NCBI GenBank assembly: GCA_964559125.1
Contig: CAZLGW010000082.1
Span: forward strand, 1 to 9,472
From: Ravibacter sp964559125
Lineage (GTDB): Bacteria; Bacteroidota; Bacteroidia; Cytophagales; Spirosomataceae
Direction of reading: 5' to 3'
Length of the DNA: 9,472 bases
A program made the translations under genes and the position numbers. Numbering within the stretch: the stretch's first letter is position 1; each line of letters opens with the position of its first letter. Under the pieces are notes generated by a model. That model made no database searches. It was given only the letters and a program-made list of their open reading frames with translations, and was not told where the DNA came from. Positions 7,397 to 9,472 of the stretch are shown piece by piece.

Positions 7397-7488
7397 AATT
7401 GTTTAATTTGTTCTAATCGCCTTAGTTGCTTTTTGAAGGAACACCTCCGGTGATAGCGTTATGCTCCTCCAATTAATCACGTTTGCAA

Positions 7489-7561
7489 ATTTCGGGACTA
7501 TCCCGGGCATGCGGTTTATACAGAATACAGATGTATTTACCACTTTTACTGATTTTGGGAC
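7489..7561. promoter_or_regulatory. Candidate operator repeats between divergent genes
   Basis: ATTTCGGGAC (7489-7498) and ATTTTGGGAC (7552-7561) are near-identical direct repeats (9 of 10 bases) whose starts are 63 bases apart, close to six helical turns. The left copy also forms an inverted repeat, CGGGA-CTA-TCCCG (7493-7505), next to the palindrome TTTGCAAA (7482-7489). AraC-type proteins bind direct repeats at helical spacing, so these could be sites for the regulator encoded next door. This is inference from position and spacing only. Confidence 0.35.
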
Positions 7562-7581
7562 AAGCCTGTTATCCAGGTGTT

Positions 7582-7598
7582 TAGGTTTGCTAAATTTG
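7582..7598 (+). promoter_or_regulatory. Candidate Bacteroidota -7 elements for the AraC gene
   Basis: TAGGTTTG (7582-7589) and TAAATTTG (7591-7598) both match the Bacteroidota -7 consensus TAnnTTTG exactly and lie 20-37 bases before the ATG at 7619. The nearest TTTG that could serve as a -33 element (7554-7557) is 24 bases from the first copy, longer than the usual 19-21. They support translation starting at 7619 rather than at the GTG at 7577, which would lie upstream of them. Confidence 0.35.
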
Positions 7599-7618
7599 GA
7601 CTGTTAATCGTTTGGCTT

Positions 7619-8515
7619 ATGGAAAAGACAGAGAGAATAGATACCGTAAAACAGTACAATGATCATGCAGGGGTTGATACGCTGCACCCCCTGGTAAGCG
7701 TAGTGAGATTCAGCGAGCTTCCTTTTGTACGGAATTTCAGGCGGTATATGGGGATCTATGCCGTGTTCCTGAAAGACAACAAATGCGGGGATATCCTGTA
7801 CGGAGGCCAGCCTTATGACTACGAGGACGGAACGCTGGTTTTTGTATCGCCCGGGCAGGTATACGGGATCGACAACCATAGCGTCAATGTCGACCCGTCG
7901 GGATATGGACTGCTCTTTCACCCCGACCTGATCGCCGGTACGCATCTGGGAAAGACGATCCGGGATTATACATTCTTTTCCTACGAGGTAAATGAGGCAT
8001 TGCACCTGTCGAAAAAGGAGCGGAAAACCATCGTGGAATGCCTTGAAAAAATTGCGGCGGAGATCGGGCAGAATATAGACAGGCATAGCAAAACGCTTAT
8101 TGTATCGAATATAGAGCTGTTCCTGAATTACTGTATGCGGTTTTACGACCGGCAGTTTATCACCAGGAGCCACGCTAATAAGGATGTGCTGGTAAGGTTT
8201 GAAAACCTGCTCCGCGATTATTTCAATTCCGATAAACCGCATCTGCTAGGTTTACCCAGCGTGGCTTATTGTGCTGAAGAACTGCACCTGTCGTCCAATT
8301 ACTTCGGGGACCTGATCAAGAAGGAAACAGGCCATACGGCACTGGATTACATTCAGAACCGGCTCATTGAAGAAGCAAAAGAGCGGATGTTCGACGCTTC
8401 CAAGTCGATCAATATAGTTGCCAGTGAACTCGGATTCAAATACCAGCAACATTTCACCCGGCTGTTTAAACAAAAGACAGGAATGACGCCAAATGAATAT
8501 AGAAATTTGAATTAG
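7619..8515 (+). CDS. AraC-family transcriptional regulator
   Basis: ATG 7619 gives a 298-residue protein. I prefer it to the in-frame GTG at 7577 because METKER-like starts of the form MEKTERIDTVKQYN are typical for this subfamily and the 14 extra residues are non-conserved and hydrophobic. Residues about 22-105 form the N-terminal AraC cupin-like effector domain (LHPLVSVVRF, then DGTLVFVSPGQVYGI and GYGLLFHPDL). The C-terminal domain carries the two HTH motifs: helix set 1 around 213-240 (SVAYCAEELHLSSNYFGDLIKKETG) and set 2 around 262-295 (INIVASELGFKYQQHFTRLFKQKTGMTPNEYR). It is a soluble one-component regulator. It is transcribed divergently from the cyclophilin-like/hydrolase/cupin/dehydrogenase operon and probably activates it in response to a small molecule, perhaps an aldehyde or quinone. 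The gene is complete. Confidence 0.88.
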   Translation: MEKTERIDTVKQYNDHAGVDTLHPLVSVVRFSELPFVRNFRRYMGIYAVFLKDNKCGDILYGGQPYDYEDGTLVFVSPGQVYGIDNHSVNVDPSGYGLLFHPDLIAGTHLGKTIRDYTFFSYEVNEALHLSKKERKTIVECLEKIAAEIGQNIDRHSKTLIVSNIELFLNYCMRFYDRQFITRSHANKDVLVRFENLLRDYFNSDKPHLLGLPSVAYCAEELHLSSNYFGDLIKKETGHTALDYIQNRLIEEAKERMFDASKSINIVASELGFKYQQHFTRLFKQKTGMTPNEYRNLN

Positions 8516-8693
8516 CCACAAAGAGGGAGCCGGTCAAGGATTTTTTATAAAAGACGGTCTGTACCTGATTACGACCAATACCTAGCCGCGGTCAACTTCA
8601 CCAGCACCGGCTGAAGATAAGCTGCTCTGGTTGCAACCTAAAGGCCAGGAATGAAGTAATTAAAGGAAGCAATAGTCGAAATCTTGAACTTTA
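8516..8693 (+). other. Gap with possible eroded coding relic
   Basis: A plus-strand frame over 8538-8654 reads GFFIKDGLYLITTNT, then an in-frame TAG (8583-8585), then PRSTSPAPAEDKLLWLQPKGQE and TGA. Residue composition on both sides of the TAG is protein-like, and a single substitution (for example GAG to TAG) would join them. I cannot name a family and there is no start codon. No terminator with a convincing stem is seen after the AraC gene, although a TTTTTT run lies at 8541-8546. Confidence 0.25.
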
Positions 8694-8793
8694 TTGATCG
8701 TGAGGATACGAAAGCAGAATATTGAGATACTGATAAGCCTTCTTATCATGCTGGCGTCCTGTTCAAAGAGCAATGACGACATCCAGGGGCCGG
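8694..8793 (+). pseudogene. Lipoprotein leader fragment fused to sugar dehydrogenase
   Basis: From the TTG at 8694 (the frame opens after a TGA at 8685-8687) the translation is MIVRIRKQNIEILISLL, then IMLASCSKSNDDIQ. This is a basic start, a hydrophobic core and a good lipobox (LASC) followed by the Ser/Asn/Asp-rich spacer usual for Bacteroidota lipoproteins. Bacteroidota PQQ-dependent sugar dehydrogenases are often exported this way, so it is probably the original leader of the fragment that follows. Beyond about 8790 this frame is nonsense because the sugar-dehydrogenase domain continues in another frame. An ATG at 8748 also begins inside the hydrophobic core. Start uncertain. Confidence 0.55.
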
Positions 8794-9262
8794 GCACCGG
8801 AACCCGCAAGGCCTGGCAATCCACCCTGTTACAGGAGACGTTTGGCTTAGCGAGATGGGGCCGCGGGGCGGAGACGAGATCAATCATTTGCAGCCTGGCG
8901 CAAATTACGGCTGGCCGGTCATTACCTATGGCATTGAATATAGCGGTCAGCCGGTTGGCGATGGCATCCAGGAGCAGCAGGGAATGGAGCAACCGGTTTA
9001 TTACTGGGACCCGGTTGTTTCTACGAGCGGTATGACATTTTATAAGGGCGACCGCGTGCCTGAATGGCAAAATAACCTCTTCGTTGGAGCATTGAGCGGT
9101 CAACACATTGTACGCCTGGTTATTGATGACAACCGTGTGACTGGAGAAGAAAGATTGCTTGCAAGCGAAAACCAGCGATTCAGAGATATTGCACAGGGTC
9201 AGGATCAGGCTTTATATACCGTTACCGACCAGGGAAGGCTGTATCGGATTGATCGCCGGTAA
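8777..9262 (+). pseudogene. PQQ-dependent sugar dehydrogenase, C-terminal fragment
   Basis: The frame that opens after a TGA at 8774-8776 becomes recognisable at GHRNPQGLAIHP (from about 8792). It continues as the C-terminal third of a soluble PQQ-dependent aldose sugar dehydrogenase (YliI/sGDH type beta-propeller). It shows EMGPRGGDEINHLQPGANYGWP, YYWDPVVSTSGMTFY, NNLFVGALSGQHIVRL, GEERLL, RFRDIAQGQDQALY and a final strand ending at TAA 9260-9262. In the family the HRNPQG segment contacts PQQ and the propeller has six blades over about 350-400 residues. Roughly the first 220-260 residues, including the catalytic His region, are missing, so no activity is expected. The longest ATG-initiated part starts at 8855 (135 residues). 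It is joined out of frame to a lipoprotein leader. Family sure; status as a deletion product is inferred. Confidence 0.8.
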
Positions 9263-9314
9263 AAATAACGCCACAACCTGAATTGACTTGAGTAAAAAGG
9301 GCTTGGATAGCTAG
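9263..9314. other. Short spacer before Fic remnant
   Basis: A 52-base spacer with no gene. It contains the palindrome GCTAGC (9310-9315) next to the in-frame TAG (9312-9314) that marks where the following truncated frame begins. No hairpin terminator is seen after the sugar-dehydrogenase stop. Confidence 0.3.
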
Positions 9315-9472
9315 CATTTCAACCGTCCTGAACTTCTTGTAAGTGCTTTGTTTACCCAACCGTTCACCCGTGTCAAGCACCTGACCGACCGCGAGTATTA
9401 TTCGGAAAACACTGCCAGGAAATACCTTGATGAACTGGTTAATATGGGAATACTGGAAAAAAGAATGATTTC
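9315..9472 (+). pseudogene. Probable Fic-family C-terminal winged-helix fragment (5'-truncated, runs off window)
   Basis: Immediately after an in-frame TAG (9312-9314) the plus strand reads FNRPELLVSALFTQPFTRVKHL, then SENTARKYLDELVNMGILEKRMI, and is still open at base 9472. This resembles the winged-helix tail found after the AMP-transferase domain in many Fic/DOC proteins: a helix with LxxALFxQPFT, then a TARxYLxEL recognition helix and GIL. It is only about 52 residues here. The Fic catalytic HxFx(D/E)GNGRxxR motif is absent from the window, and there is no ATG before about 9445, so it is a truncated gene or its tail. Another wHTH family remains possible because only the HTH is visible. 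Confidence 0.5.

Noticed and set aside
7577..7618. GTG 7577 as start of the AraC gene
   Set aside because: It would place both TAnnTTTG promoter matches inside the coding region and adds a non-conserved hydrophobic tail; ATG 7619 gives the usual N-terminus.
7604..8242. 212-residue minus-strand ORF opposite the AraC gene
   Set aside because: Antisense shadow of a strongly supported AraC coding sequence; no family resemblance.
8521..8550. T6 run after the AraC gene as intrinsic terminator
   Set aside because: The sequence before it forms at most a two-base-pair stem.
8660..9106. 148-residue minus-strand ORF opposite the sugar dehydrogenase fragment
   Set aside because: The plus strand carries unmistakable PQQ sugar dehydrogenase motifs in the same interval; the antisense product has none.
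1..9472. CRISPR array, IS element or phage attachment site
   Set aside because: No regularly spaced repeats, no transposase motifs and no paired terminal inverted repeats were seen on either strand by eye.

Overview
The window looks like chromosomal DNA of a Bacteroidota bacterium, probably of the Chitinophagaceae/Sphingobacteriaceae/Spirosomataceae kind. The main evidence is the 1,128-residue secreted protein at 1411-4797. It has a signal peptide, PPC-like and fibronectin-III-like modules and a C-terminal type IX secretion (T9SS, por) sorting domain, an arrangement typical of that phylum. TAnnTTTG-type promoter matches, weak Shine-Dalgarno sequences and a TPR/LuxR-type regulator fit the same origin.

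Layout from left to right: (i) the C-terminal part of an unrecognised protein cut by the window edge (1-492); (ii) about 310 bp without a supportable gene; (iii) on the minus strand, a shortened TPR/LuxR-type HTH regulator whose linker is read in a shifted frame (803-1309); (iv) the large T9SS-exported protein (1411-4797); (v) a convergent minus-strand operon read from right to left: cyclophilin-like lipoprotein (6917-7396), lipoprotein alpha/beta hydrolase with a Cys nucleophile (5840-6898), a 5'-truncated cupin (5556-5812), and a Tat-signal alcohol dehydrogenase N-terminus (to 5531) joined out of frame to an internal piece of an aldo/keto reductase (4948-5130); (vi) a divergent AraC-family regulator (7619-8515) that probably controls this operon; (vii) a lipoprotein leader joined out of frame to the C-terminal third of a PQQ-dependent sugar dehydrogenase (8694-9262); (viii) the 5'-truncated C-terminal winged helix of a probable Fic-family protein running off the end (9315-9472).

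The AraC regulator and the operon read as a redox/xenobiotic-response locus: reductases and dehydrogenase, cupin, hydrolase and cyclophilin-like fold protein under a divergent activator. Only the regulator and the two promoter-proximal lipoprotein genes look intact.

The most striking property of the window is repeated deletion. Besides the three intact genes of that locus, only the T9SS protein looks complete. At least five other loci show deletion scars or truncations, several of which change reading frame inside a recognisable domain. I see no CRISPR array, tRNA, rRNA, transposase or complete mobile element, and no convincing new multi-gene system. What is worth a second look is the decay pattern itself, plus the modular T9SS protein and candidate operator repeats between the divergent genes.
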